Source of the DNA: Pseudomonas monteilii NBRC 103158 = DSM 14164
GTDB lineage: Bacteria > Pseudomonadota > Gammaproteobacteria > Pseudomonadales > Pseudomonadaceae
DNA length: 64,000 bases
Assembly (NCBI RefSeq): GCF_000730605.1
Contig: NZ_BBIS01000042.1
Location: 33,025 to 97,024, forward strand
Reading direction: 5' to 3'
In this document: positions 1 to 11,117 of the stretch, piece by piece
How the letters are laid out: each line of letters starts with the position of its first letter
Position numbering within the stretch: the stretch's first letter is position 1
Position numbers and translations under genes: made by a program
Notes under the pieces: generated by a model
Seen by the model: only the letters and a program-made list of their open reading frames with translations
The model's database searches: none
What the model was told of the DNA's origin: nothing

Positions 1-1
1 G

Positions 2-652
2 CTGTTGCAGACGCTACGTGCATTGAGCCTGCTCAGCACCAGCCTGTTGTTTACCGCTGGCCTGCAATACCTGCCGCTGGCCGAGGCCACGGCAGTCAAC
101 TTTCTTGCCCCGGTGCTGGTCACCGCGCTGTCGGCGCCGCTGCTCAAAGAGCGGGTGACGGTGGGGCAGTGGGTGGCGGTGGTGTTGGGCTTTATCGGCG
201 TGCTGGTGGTGGTACACCCGGGGGGAGCAATGTTCACCCCTGCCATTCTGTACCCGTTCGGTTCGGCGCTGGGGTTCTGCTTCTACCAACTGCTGACGCG
301 CATCCTGGCGGCGCACGACAGCCCGACCACCAGCAACTTCTATGCGGGGCTGTGCAACACCTTGGCGTTGAGTGCGCTGGTGCCGTTCTTCTGGGAAATG
401 CCGCGTTGGGACCATGCGCTGCTGATGCTGGCGTTGGGGGGCTTTGGCATGACGGCGCACCTGCTGCTGACCCAGGCCTTCCGCCATGCGGCGCCAGCGT
501 TGCTGGCACCGTTCAGCTACTGCCAGATCGTGTTTGCCGGGTTGCTCGGGTTCGTGATCTACAGCCAGGTGCCGGATACCTTGAGTCTGGTGGGTATTTC
601 GGTGATTTGCCTCAGTGGGCTGGGGGCGGCGTGGATGCAGCGGCGTAAATGA
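2..652 (+). CDS. EamA/DMT-family permease, 5' truncated by window edge
   Basis: The reading frame is open from the first bases of the window, so the N-terminus lies outside. The visible 216 or so residues form about seven hydrophobic helices. They include the family-typical stretch EATAVNFLAPVLVTALSAP, followed by LKERVT and a GVLVVVHPGG turn closing the first repeat. A second five-helix repeat follows from about residue 80. Members are inner-membrane drug/metabolite transporters, usually about 290-300 residues, so roughly the first 80 are missing. The substrate cannot be told from sequence. It ends 42 bp before the convergent LysR gene. The family call is secure; function is unknown. Confidence 0.85.
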   Translation: MLQTLRALSLLSTSLLFTAGLQYLPLAEATAVNFLAPVLVTALSAPLLKERVTVGQWVAVVLGFIGVLVVVHPGGAMFTPAILYPFGSALGFCFYQLLTRILAAHDSPTTSNFYAGLCNTLALSALVPFFWEMPRWDHALLMLALGGFGMTAHLLLTQAFRHAAPALLAPFSYCQIVFAGLLGFVIYSQVPDTLSLVGISVICLSGLGAAWMQRRK

Positions 653-694
653 GGCGCTCGATCTCACAAACGCCAAACTTCTTCAGCCAAGCAC

Positions 695-1597
695 CTACCG
701 AGCCATAAACTGCAAAATACGCTCGCGCAACCAGCGCTCGGCGGGGTCGTTGTCCTGGGCACCGCTCCACACCATCGACAGCTCTGCCTCGGTGATATCG
801 AACGGCGCCGGGTCGGCGCGTAAGCTGCCGTCGTCGGCCAGGGCGCAGGCGGCGTAGTCCGGCACCGTGGCGATCATCTCGGTATTGCGTAGCAGGGCGC
901 GCAGGCTGCCGAACTGCGGCACTGCCAGCACCACCTTGCGGCAACGACCGATGCGCGCCAGGTCCAGGTCGATATTGCCGCTCATGTCGCCGGAGAACGA
1001 CACCATCACATGCGGGCGGGCGCAGTATTCGTCGAGGGTCAGCGGGCCTGGGCGGTCGTCGGCGCGCAGCACCCGCACGCCGATGTTACGCAGCTTGCGG
1101 CGCTTGGCGGTGGCCGGCAGGTCGGTGGTGTAGCTCACACCGACCGAAATTTCACCGCTGGCCAGCAAGCCGGGCATCAGCAGGAAGTTGGCACGCCGTA
1201 CCACCACGCTGATATCCGGGGCCTCTTCGCGAAGGGCCTGCAGAAGCGCTGGGAACAGGCCGAACTCGGCATCGTCCGACAGGCCCAGGCGGAACACGTT
1301 GCAACTGCTGGCCGGGTCGAACTCGCGGGCTCGGCTGATGGCGGCGGAAATCACGTCCATGGCCGGGCCCAGCTCCCTGAAGATCTGCATGGCCCTTGGC
1401 GTGGGCTCCATGGCCCGGCCGCTACGGATCAGCAGTGGGTCGTCAAACAGCTCGCGCAGGCGGGCGAGGGCGGCGCTGACGGTGGACTGGGTGATGAACA
1501 GCTTTTCACCCACGCGGGTCAGGTTGCGTTCGATCATCAGGGCTTCGAACAGCACCAGCAGGTTCATGTCGACGCGGCGCAGGTCGTTGCGGTTCAT
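695..1597 (-). CDS. LysR-family transcriptional regulator
   Basis: A 300-residue protein with the LysR winged helix-turn-helix at about residues 10-70 (MNLLVLFEAL, then RVGEKLFITQSTVSAALARL), followed by the two-subdomain periplasmic-binding-like effector domain. The short MNLLVLFEALM start is typical of the NodD/NahR/LinR-like branch, which often responds to aromatic or acidic small molecules. It is divergent from katG with about 350 bp between. LysR proteins often control the divergent gene, but katG is more usually under OxyR, and this protein is not recognisably OxyR (no redox cysteine pair stands out). The target is therefore unknown. No strong ribosome binding site is seen before the chosen ATG. 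Confidence 0.9.
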   Translation of the reverse strand: MNRNDLRRVDMNLLVLFEALMIERNLTRVGEKLFITQSTVSAALARLRELFDDPLLIRSGRAMEPTPRAMQIFRELGPAMDVISAAISRAREFDPASSCNVFRLGLSDDAEFGLFPALLQALREEAPDISVVVRRANFLLMPGLLASGEISVGVSYTTDLPATAKRRKLRNIGVRVLRADDRPGPLTLDEYCARPHVMVSFSGDMSGNIDLDLARIGRCRKVVLAVPQFGSLRALLRNTEMIATVPDYAACALADDGSLRADPAPFDITEAELSMVWSGAQDNDPAERWLRERILQFMAR

Positions 1598-1945
1598 TGG
1601 GCTCGGGTTCCGGGGGTAAGGGCTTGGCGGTGTATTGAAGCATGTGGGCGGCCTGCTTGCCTTGTATGGATGTGCCTGCCAACGCCTGACAGAGCCAGCC
1701 TATCACCCCCTAACAGCCACTCTATTAGAAGTCTGCCCAAGCTCGGCTAGTCTTTCCCCTGGCCCCGCGAATTCCGCGAGCGGGCGGTGTGTCAGCACCT
1801 GCATGCAAGACCGCACCTGCCCGCCGTGACAGCTTCGCAAGCCCCGTGTAGACCTGATGAGGGGTAGCACGAGCCCACACGCTCGGCTGAAAGAACACCT
1901 GGCATAGACCGGAAATCTGGATAACCGACCCAAAGGTACCCGCAG
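1598..1945. other. Intergenic region between divergent LysR gene and katG
   Basis: A 348-bp non-coding gap that must hold the promoters of both flanking genes. An AAAGG sequence about 11 bases before the katG ATG is the only ribosome-binding-like element I can point to. No convincing OxyR operator, repeat or RNA gene was recognised by eye. Confidence 0.4.
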
Positions 1946-4201
<2,256 letters not shown>

Positions 4202-4211
4202 CAGTGTTTCC

Positions 4212-4233
4212 GGGGGCGCATCGCGCCCCCTTT
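4212..4233 (+). terminator. Rho-independent terminator after katG
   Basis: Perfect 8-bp stem GGGGGCGC / GCGCCCCC with loop ATC, followed by TTT, beginning 11 bases after the katG stop codon. Confidence 0.8.
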
Positions 4234-4355
4234 GCAGTGGCCATCCCGCCAATTCCAGGTCGGATAGATACAAAAGCGTCCTCGTCGGTTCTGTTGCAAT
4301 GCTTCTCAGGCGGCAAGCCTGAACAGCGTGCTCACAACGACAAGGAACCCCGACC

Positions 4356-5567
4356 ATGCAAATGCCCAAGACCCTGAAAATCCGCAATGGCGACAAGGTG
4401 CAGCCAACCTTCTCGGCCCAGGAATATGCGGCCCGCCATGCCCGGCTGCGGGCCTACATGGACGAGCAGGACATCGAAGCGGCGATCTTCACGTCGTACC
4501 ACAACGTCAACTACTACAGCGATTTTCTCTACTGCTCGTTCGGCCGCCCCTATGCGCTGGTGATCACCCAGGACAAGGTGGTCTCGATCAGTGCCAACAT
4601 CGACGGCGGGCAACCCTGGCGGCGCACGGTGGGCACTGACAACATCGTCTACACCGACTGGCAGCGCGACAACTTCTTCGTCGCCATCCAGCAGGCCCTG
4701 CCGCTGGCCTCGCGCATTGGCGTGGAGCATGACCACCTCAACCTGCAGAACCACGGCAAGCTCGCCGCCTGCTACCCCAAGGCTGAGCTGGTAGACATCG
4801 GTGCACCCTGCATGCGCATGCGCATGATCAAGTCGGCCGAGGAACAAGCGCTGATTCGCCATGGCGCGCAGGTGGCCGATATCGGCGGTGCGGCGGTGGT
4901 AGAGGCGCTGCGCGATCAAGTGCCTGAATATGAAGTGGCATTGCATGCCACCCAGGCGATGGTACGGGAAATTGCCAGGCGCTTCCCCGATGCCGAGCTG
5001 ATGGACACCTGGACCTGGTTCCAGTCCGGGCTCAACACCGACGGTGCGCACAACCCGGTAACCAGCCGCCGCGTGGGCAAGGGTGAAATCCTCAGCCTCA
5101 ACTGCTTCCCGATGATCGCTGGCTACTACACCGCGCTGGAGCGCACACTGTTCCTCGACCATTGCCCGGACGAGTACCTGCGCCTGTGGCAGGCCAACGT
5201 CGAGGTACACGAGGCCGGGTTGAAGCTGGTACGTCCAGGCATGCGCTGCAGCGATATCGCCCGCGAACTGAACGAGATTTTCCTGCGCCACGACCTGCTG
5301 CAATACCGCACCTTCGGTTATGGCCACTCGTTCGGCACCTTGAGCCACTACTACGGCCGCGAAGCCGGGCTGGAGCTGCGCGAAGACATCGATACGGTGC
5401 TGGAGCCGGGCATGGTGGTGTCGATCGAACCGATGATCATGCTGCCTGAAGGGCGACCGGGGGCGGGCGGGTATCGCGAGCATGACATCCTGATCGTCAA
5501 TGACCACGGCGCTGAGAACATCACCCGATTCCCGTATGGGCCGGAGCACAACATCATTCGCAAGTAA
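4356..5567 (+). CDS. Creatinase (creatine amidinohydrolase)
   Basis: A 403-residue pita-bread-fold protein that hydrolyses creatine to sarcosine and urea (EC 3.5.3.3). From memory it agrees closely with the structurally characterised P. putida creatinase along its whole length. The catalytic residues fall at the same numbers: His232 in the motif NTDGAHNPV, Glu262 (TALERTLF) and Glu358 (SIEPMIM). The substrate-binding Phe/Arg region SFGRPYALV is also present. The metal ligands of related M24 aminopeptidases are not retained, as expected for creatinase. AAGGA lies 10-12 bases before the ATG. A permease gene follows in the same direction. No creatininase or sarcosine oxidase gene is present in this window. 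Confidence 0.95.
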   Translation: MQMPKTLKIRNGDKVQPTFSAQEYAARHARLRAYMDEQDIEAAIFTSYHNVNYYSDFLYCSFGRPYALVITQDKVVSISANIDGGQPWRRTVGTDNIVYTDWQRDNFFVAIQQALPLASRIGVEHDHLNLQNHGKLAACYPKAELVDIGAPCMRMRMIKSAEEQALIRHGAQVADIGGAAVVEALRDQVPEYEVALHATQAMVREIARRFPDAELMDTWTWFQSGLNTDGAHNPVTSRRVGKGEILSLNCFPMIAGYYTALERTLFLDHCPDEYLRLWQANVEVHEAGLKLVRPGMRCSDIARELNEIFLRHDLLQYRTFGYGHSFGTLSHYYGREAGLELREDIDTVLEPGMVVSIEPMIMLPEGRPGAGGYREHDILIVNDHGAENITRFPYGPEHNIIRK

Positions 5568-5578
5568 GCATCGGTGGT

Positions 5579-5609
5579 GCCTCGTCGCGGCTTCAGCCGC
5601 GATGAGGCC
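5579..5609. terminator. REP-like hairpin between creatinase and permease genes
   Basis: The stem CCTCGTCGCGGCT / AGCCGCGATGAGG has one mismatch and is followed at a short distance by a run of A residues on the + strand. It resembles half of the REP family in this window and may attenuate read-through from the creatinase gene into the permease. Confidence 0.5.
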
Positions 5610-5684
5610 AGCCCAGACAACAAAAAAATCACTGTATGACCACCAGACCCTGCCTCCAATTAAAAGAACCAGAGGGTACCCGTC

Positions 5685-7019
5685 ATGTCCAGCACCACAC
5701 TTGACCCATCCACCGTCGACGGCCCCGCGCTCAGTGCCGAACGCCAGGCCCTGCGCAAGGCCGCCCGGGCCAGTTTCATGGGCAACTTCGTCGAGTGGTT
5801 CGACTACGCCGCCTACGGCTACCTGGCCACCATCATCGCCGCCACCTTCTTCCCGCAAACCGATAAGACCACCGGCTTGCTGGCCACCTTTGCAGTGTTT
5901 GCCCTGTCGTTCCTGGTGCGGCCACTGGGCGGCATTGTCTGGGGCCATTTCGGCGACCGCCATGGCCGGCGCAACGCACTGTCGTGGTCGATCCTGATCA
6001 TGTCGGTATCCACCTTTTGCATTGGCCTGTTGCCCGGTTATGCGCAAATCGGCCTGTGGGCACCCTGCCTGCTGTTGCTGATCCGGCTGGTGCAGGGCTT
6101 TTCGGCTTCGGGCGAGTACGCCGGTGCCGCCGCGTTTTTGGCTGAATACGCACCGCCTGGACGGCGCGGCTTGTACACCAGCATCGTGCCGGCCAGCACC
6201 GCAGCGGGGTTGCTGTTTGGTGCGGCATTCGTGGCGGTACTGCACGAGCTGCTCAGCAGCGAAGCCCTGCATGAATGGGGCTGGCGGCTGCCGTTCCTGC
6301 TGGCGGCGCCGTTTGGCCTGGTAGGGCGTTATATCCGTATGAGCCTGCAGGACACCCCCAAATTTCTGGAGATGGAGCAGCGCCTGGAAAACAAAGCCTG
6401 CATGGCGCGGGCGCCAATACGCGAACTGATGAGCCAGCACCGCCGCAGCCTGGGTATCGGCATTGGCGTTACCTGCCTGAACGCCGTGGCGTTCTACCTG
6501 CTGCTTAGCTACATGCCGACCTACCTGTCCACTGAAATGGGCATGAGCGAGCGGGATTCGTTCATTGCCTCGACGGTGTCGCTGGCCACCTATATCGGCT
6601 TGATTTTCCTGATGGGGCGTTTGTCCGACCAGTTTGGCCGCAAGACCATGCTGGTGGTGGCGTCGCTGTTGTTCCTGGGGCTGACCGTGCCGTTGTTCCG
6701 CCTGCTCGATGGGCAGCCGCTGGTGGTGATTCTGGCGATCCAGATTTGCTTCGGGGCGATACTGGCGATGAACGACGGGACCTTGCCGTGCCTGCTGGCG
6801 GAGATTTTCCCGACCCGGGTGCGTTTCAGTGGCTTTGCCCTGAGCTTCAATCTGGCCAACGCGCTGTTTGGCGGGACTGCGCCGTTCATTGCCACCTGGC
6901 TGATCCAGGTGACCGGCAGCAAGCTGGCGCCGGCGGGGTATTTGCTGGCGGCGGCACTGGTCGCGCTGGTGGCCATGCTGATGTGTCGGGAAACGGCGCA
7001 CTCGGCTCTTGAAGATTAG
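5685..7019 (+). CDS. MFS transporter, metabolite:H+ symporter (MHS) type
   Basis: A 444-residue protein with twelve predicted membrane helices. The MHS-family opening FMGNFVEWFDYAAYGYLA is at about residues 28-45, and the loop GDRHGRRNAL between helices 2 and 3 is the MFS signature. The second-half equivalent is GRLSDQFGRK. Relatives move citrate, alpha-ketoglutarate, proline/betaine or similar small ions with protons. It sits 117 bp downstream of creatinase in the same direction and could bring in creatine or a related guanidino compound. That assignment is inference from context only. A GAGGGT ribosome-binding-like sequence precedes the ATG. A long palindrome follows the stop codon. Confidence 0.9.
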   Translation: MSSTTLDPSTVDGPALSAERQALRKAARASFMGNFVEWFDYAAYGYLATIIAATFFPQTDKTTGLLATFAVFALSFLVRPLGGIVWGHFGDRHGRRNALSWSILIMSVSTFCIGLLPGYAQIGLWAPCLLLLIRLVQGFSASGEYAGAAAFLAEYAPPGRRGLYTSIVPASTAAGLLFGAAFVAVLHELLSSEALHEWGWRLPFLLAAPFGLVGRYIRMSLQDTPKFLEMEQRLENKACMARAPIRELMSQHRRSLGIGIGVTCLNAVAFYLLLSYMPTYLSTEMGMSERDSFIASTVSLATYIGLIFLMGRLSDQFGRKTMLVVASLLFLGLTVPLFRLLDGQPLVVILAIQICFGAILAMNDGTLPCLLAEIFPTRVRFSGFALSFNLANALFGGTAPFIATWLIQVTGSKLAPAGYLLAAALVALVAMLMCRETAHSALED

Positions 7020-7028
7020 TTGACCTGT

Positions 7029-7066
7029 ACCGGCCTCTTCGCGGGTAAACCCGCGAAGAGGCCGGT
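7029..7066. terminator. REP palindrome acting as bidirectional terminator
   Basis: Perfect 17-bp inverted repeat ACCGGCCTCTTCGCGGG with a TAAA loop, located between the convergent permease and GlxA-type regulator genes. It belongs to the same repeat family as the elements near 12.6, 17.0, 22.4, 33.4, 44.4 and 47.9 kb. Confidence 0.75.
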
Positions 7067-7088
7067 AAAAGCAATACAAAAACTTGAA

Positions 7089-8096
7089 TTAATGCAGCGA
7101 AGCCTGCCGCCGCTCCCCCAGCGGCGACAACCCGAAGAATCGGCTATAGCTCTTGGAAAAATGCGCCGGCGAACTGAACCCGCAAGCCAGTGCCACCTCT
7201 CGCACCTGCACATCGCTGCGCAGCAGCAACTCCCGCGCCCTCGACAGCCGTAACTCCAGGTAATACTGGCTGGGCGTACGCTGCAGGTACTTGTGAAACA
7301 GCCGCTCCAACTGGCGCACGGTCACTTCATTGAGGCTGGCCAGCTCTTCCAGCCCTAGCGGTTCTTCCAGGTTGGCTTCCATGATCGCCACCACCTGGCT
7401 CAGCTTGGGTTGGGCGCTGCCCAACAGGGTGCGCAGCGGCACCCGCTGGCGCTCGCGCTCGCCCCGCATGCGGTCGCACAGCAACAGCTCGGCCGCCTTG
7501 GCCGCGATGTCCTGGCCGCCAGCCTCGCGGGCTACCAGTTGCAGCATCATGTCCATGGCTGCCACACCGCCCGAGCAGGTGTAGCGGTCGCGGTCCAGTT
7601 CGAACAGCTGGCTGGAGATCACGATGCCGGGGAAGTGTGCCTGCAATGTCGGCAAGTCTTCCCAGTGGATGGTGCAGCGGTAGCCCTTTAGCAGTTCGGC
7701 CTTGGCCAGCAGGTAGCTGCCGGTACAGATACCGCCCAACGGCATGTGTTGGCGGGCCAGCTGGCGCAACCAGTCGATCAACGGACGGTTACCACGACTA
7801 CGGTCGATGGGGTTGGCACCCACCACCAGCAGGGTATCCAGTGCGGGCGCGTTGGCGATGCTGTAGTCGGGTAAGACGCGCATGCCGTTGCTGGCCGTCA
7901 CTGGCGCATCGTCTGCTGCGATGAGCACACTGCGAAACAGTGGCTTGCGCGCGGCCAGGTTGGCCATGCGCAAGGTTTCTACCGCCGAGGCCAGGCCGAT
8001 GGTGGTGAAATTGGGCAAAATCAGAAAGCCGAAGGTCTTCGCGGAACAACTCTTTACAATAGACGGCGATGGGGTTGCAGAAGCGGGGTGGACCAT
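7089..8096 (-). CDS. GlxA-family regulator (DJ-1/PfpI-like domain plus AraC helix-turn-helix)
   Basis: I place the start at 8096, giving 335 residues. The longer in-frame option from 8294 would overlap the divergent gene and lacks family similarity. Residues from about 20 to 190 form a class I glutamine-amidotransferase-like domain (FGFLILPNFTT at its start, GGICTGSYLLA around the nucleophile elbow). Two AraC helix-turn-helix motifs occupy the last 100 residues (VTVRQLERLFHKYL and EVALACGFSSPAHFSKSY). Related regulators control carnitine, betaine, dimethylglycine or arginine catabolism. Its convergent position next to creatinase makes control of creatine use plausible but unproven. Confidence 0.9.
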   Translation of the reverse strand: MVHPASATPSPSIVKSCSAKTFGFLILPNFTTIGLASAVETLRMANLAARKPLFRSVLIAADDAPVTASNGMRVLPDYSIANAPALDTLLVVGANPIDRSRGNRPLIDWLRQLARQHMPLGGICTGSYLLAKAELLKGYRCTIHWEDLPTLQAHFPGIVISSQLFELDRDRYTCSGGVAAMDMMLQLVAREAGGQDIAAKAAELLLCDRMRGERERQRVPLRTLLGSAQPKLSQVVAIMEANLEEPLGLEELASLNEVTVRQLERLFHKYLQRTPSQYYLELRLSRARELLLRSDVQVREVALACGFSSPAHFSKSYSRFFGLSPLGERRQASLH

Positions 8097-8277
8097 TGCG
8101 CTGTTCCTGTGCAAGCTGAGGCATAGTTCGTCAGGGGCAGTGAGAAAATACAGCCTCGCGTGGTTCTTGTTTTTATAGGTCGTTGCCGGGTCGATCTTAC
8201 ACCCCCGGCGCAGCGACCAGGAATGGCCCCGCCGGCTGGCAGGGCCGACAGTGATTGCACAGAGAAGGTGATCGTTC

Positions 8278-9606
8278 GTGAACCCCGAATCCATGCTGGC
8301 GGCATTGCCAGGCTACGCCATGTCGCCCGAGTCGATCCAGGTGCTGCCCGATGCCAAGGCCTACCGCGCCTGCCTGTTCGAGCGCATCCGCGCCGCAACC
8401 CGGCGCATCGTCATCGTTGCGTTGTACTTGCAGGAAGACGAGGCCGGCCAGGAAGTGCTGGATGCCTTGTACCAGGCCAAGGCCGAGCGGCCGGGCCTGG
8501 AAATCACTATCGTGGTCGACTGGTTCCGTGCCCGCCGTGGCCTGCTCGGGGCCGGTCGCCAGCCGGGTAACGCCGCCTGGTACCAGGCCCAGCGCCAGTT
8601 GCGCGGGCTGGATATCGTCATTCACGGGGTGCCAGTGCAGACCCGTGAGTTGTTCGGTGTGTTGCACCTGAAGGGCAGCATCATCGACGACTGTGTGATC
8701 TACACCGGCGCCAGCCTGAACAACGTGTACCTGCACCGCTTCGACCGTTATCGCCTGGACCGCTATCACCTGTTCCAGTCGCCAGCGCTGGCCGACGCCA
8801 TGGTCGGCCTGGTAGCGCGCCTGCTGCACCACACCGCCACACCACGCCTCGACTTGCCCGCACCACCCGCCACCCGTAGCCTGCGCGGCGACATCCGGCG
8901 CTTGCGTGCGCGGTTGCGGCGCATGGCGTACGAGGCACCGGCCGCCGTGCCTGGGGAGGGGTTGCGGGTGGTGCCACTGTTGGGCGTGGGCCGTGGCAAC
9001 CCGTTGAACCGGGCGCTGTGCGCCCTGCTAGCGGCGGCGCGCACGCACATCATCATCAGCACGCCGTATTTCAACCCGCCACGGGTGGTGATGCGCGAGC
9101 TCGATCATGCGCTGGAGCGGGGCGTGCACGTTGAGCTGATCGTGGGTGACCGCACGGCCAACGACTTCTACATCGCCCCCGGTGAGCCGTTCAGTGCCAG
9201 TGGCGCTTTGCCTTATCTGTATGAAGACAACCTGCGAGGCTTCGCCCGGCGCCGCCACGCGGCCATTACCCGTGGCCAGTTGGAAGTGCGGATCTGGAAC
9301 GATCCCGGGCATACCTTTCACGCCAAGGGCGTGTGGGTCGACCAGCGCTATTCGCTGCTGACCGGCAACAACCTGAATCCGCGCGGGTTCAACCTGGACC
9401 TTGAGAACGGCCTGCTCATCGATGACCCGCAGGGGCAGTGGCTGGCGCCACGAGAGGCGGAGCTGGCCGAGTTGCGCCGGTTTGCGCCGAAAATCGGCTC
9501 GGCCGACGCGTTGGGGGTCAAGGCCGAGCACCCCAAGGAAGTGCGCAAGTTCCTGCGGCGGTTGCGTTATAGCCGGTTGGAGCCGTTGATCAAGCGGGTG
9601 CTCTGA
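8278..9606 (+). CDS. pssA: CDP-diacylglycerol-serine O-phosphatidyltransferase (PLD-type PssA)
   Basis: A 442-residue protein of the phospholipase D superfamily with both HxKxxxxD motifs: His130/Lys132/Asp137 (HLKGSIID) and His348/Lys350/Asp355 (HAKGVWVD). Length (about 450) and arrangement match the gammaproteobacterial PssA, which makes phosphatidylserine from CDP-diacylglycerol and serine at the membrane surface. There are no membrane helices, consistent with a peripheral enzyme. The C-terminus is basic (RKFLRRLRYSRL), as expected for binding acidic lipids. The chosen start is a GTG with an upstream GAGAAGG. A downstream ATG at MLAALPG would shorten it by only five residues. Confidence 0.92.
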   Translation: MNPESMLAALPGYAMSPESIQVLPDAKAYRACLFERIRAATRRIVIVALYLQEDEAGQEVLDALYQAKAERPGLEITIVVDWFRARRGLLGAGRQPGNAAWYQAQRQLRGLDIVIHGVPVQTRELFGVLHLKGSIIDDCVIYTGASLNNVYLHRFDRYRLDRYHLFQSPALADAMVGLVARLLHHTATPRLDLPAPPATRSLRGDIRRLRARLRRMAYEAPAAVPGEGLRVVPLLGVGRGNPLNRALCALLAAARTHIIISTPYFNPPRVVMRELDHALERGVHVELIVGDRTANDFYIAPGEPFSASGALPYLYEDNLRGFARRRHAAITRGQLEVRIWNDPGHTFHAKGVWVDQRYSLLTGNNLNPRGFNLDLENGLLIDDPQGQWLAPREAELAELRRFAPKIGSADALGVKAEHPKEVRKFLRRLRYSRLEPLIKRVL

Positions 9607-9911
9607 GCCCTTGCACCCTTCCAAAAGCCATGCCCGCGCCTACAGGGACCGTGCCGGCTCGGCGACCTTAGCTAAGCCTGTGCTTGTCTGAGTGCTCACG
9701 GGCGGGCAACGGGTGCGTTTTATCGGGTGAATGCATCGCGATTTGAGTGGTGAACACGACCGCTTGATGTCAATATGATATTGCTTGCGCACGACCATGG
9801 ACAGGGGCTGGGCTATCATTTGCAGGCAACCGTGCAAGGCCCCTCTGAAAAGTCATCACGAGTGCATACAATCGGGCCTTTTCTTCGTTAACCAGATAGG
9901 CCAATGCGTAT
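9607..9911. other. Intergenic region before diguanylate cyclase gene
   Basis: A 305-bp gap with an AT-richer stretch near 9760-9785 that could hold a promoter for the downstream gene. No repeat, RNA gene or coding frame with family similarity was seen. Confidence 0.35.
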
Positions 9912-11078
9912 ATGGCGCTAGATCCACCCACGATGCTGACCATCTCGGTCGCCCTGGCAGCAGCAGCTGCGTTGTACCTGGCGATTGAGTGGCGCAGCGT
10001 CCGCGAAACCTCTTTGCTGTTCTGGAGTGCAGGTTTTGCCACCATTACTGTCGGCTGTGTTCTGGCCTTGCTACGTGGGATCGGCTTGCTGTTCATCGGC
10101 ATCTGGTTCGCCAATGGCTTGCTGGTGGTTGCGCACTGGTTTTTCCTGATGGGCGTGTTGCGTTTTACCCAAGACCGTTTGTCTCGGGCCTGGTTATTGG
10201 TTGTGGTCGTGTGGTTCGCCTTGCTTTTGCTGCCCGTGGGGGCGCAGTGGTCGAAGGTGATGTTGATGGTCAACTCGCTGCTGGTGGCCGCGCTGACGTT
10301 GAAGGCCAGCTTCCTGTTACGGCCGCACGGCAAGTCGCTGAGCGTGGGGGCGGTGCAGCTGCGTTATGTGTTGCTGCTCCACGGGCTGTTCTACGTGGCC
10401 AAGGCGGTCATTGCGATCACGCCGGGCACCTTGATTGATCTGGCCACCTTTGGCGGGCTGATCATCCAGATTTCCCTGGTCGAAGGGGCGATGGCGATCA
10501 TGCTGATTGCCTTGTCGATGACCGGCACCGTGCGTTATAGACGCGAGGAGCGGATTGCCCGGCTGGCCGCGCGCGACCCGTTGACTGCGCTCTACAACCG
10601 GCGCGCGCTGGAAGTGCGGGCCGGGCATTTCTTCAAGGAAGTGAGCCCGGCTCAACCCGGGGCCTTGATGCTGATCGACATCGACAACTTCAAGCTGGTC
10701 AACGACCTGCATGGGCACATAGCGGGTGATCGCTTGCTGATTGCCCTGAGCGAACTCATTCGCACGGTGCTGCCCGAGCGCTCGCTGGCAGCGCGTTTGG
10801 GCGGAGATGAGTTCGTCATCTTGCTGTGCGGGGCGAGCAGTGAGCGGGTCATGGAGTTGGGTGGGCTGTTGCGTGAACAGTTCCAGCAGTACGCCAGCAA
10901 GACCGTACCTACACCGCAGGCCGTCACCTTGAGTATCGGTGCCAACCTGTTCGACCAGCCACCGGCCAGCCTGGCGGCGTTGATCGAGCAGGGGGATGTG
11001 GCGTTGTACCAGTCCAAACGCAGTGGGCGGGACAGTATCCGGTTTGTAGAGCGGCCGATGGCAGACCTTAGCCAATAG
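9912..11078 (+). CDS. Membrane-bound diguanylate cyclase (GGDEF)
   Basis: A 388-residue protein. About six to seven hydrophobic helices span residues 8-205, followed by a GGDEF domain from about 212 to 380. The active-site loop is intact (RLGGDEF, GGDEF at 297-301), as is the DIDNFKLVND motif that binds GTP and metal. It is predicted to make cyclic di-GMP at the inner membrane. The product-inhibition RxxD site normally five residues before GGDEF is absent (the segment is PERSLAAR), so allosteric inhibition may be lost. There is no EAL domain. The signal sensed by the membrane part is unknown. Confidence 0.93.
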   Translation: MALDPPTMLTISVALAAAAALYLAIEWRSVRETSLLFWSAGFATITVGCVLALLRGIGLLFIGIWFANGLLVVAHWFFLMGVLRFTQDRLSRAWLLVVVVWFALLLLPVGAQWSKVMLMVNSLLVAALTLKASFLLRPHGKSLSVGAVQLRYVLLLHGLFYVAKAVIAITPGTLIDLATFGGLIIQISLVEGAMAIMLIALSMTGTVRYRREERIARLAARDPLTALYNRRALEVRAGHFFKEVSPAQPGALMLIDIDNFKLVNDLHGHIAGDRLLIALSELIRTVLPERSLAARLGGDEFVILLCGASSERVMELGGLLREQFQQYASKTVPTPQAVTLSIGANLFDQPPASLAALIEQGDVALYQSKRSGRDSIRFVERPMADLSQ

Positions 11079-11117
11079 ACGATCGGTGCCGCCAAGCGGC
11101 CCCGATGGTATGGGCTA

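Noticed and set aside
1598..1945. OxyR binding site upstream of katG
   Set aside because: No convincing ATAG-N7-type tetrad was found by eye; a motif scan would be needed.
4332..7079. A very long open frame on the minus strand opposite creatinase and the MHS permease
   Set aside because: It is antisense to two genes with clear family identity, has a composition rich in Gln, His and Arg typical of GC-rich shadow frames, and shows no domain.
7020..7080. REP palindromes considered as CRISPR-like or attachment sites
   Set aside because: The copies are scattered singly or in inverted pairs, show the P. putida REP core and have no spacers or neighbouring cas or integrase genes.
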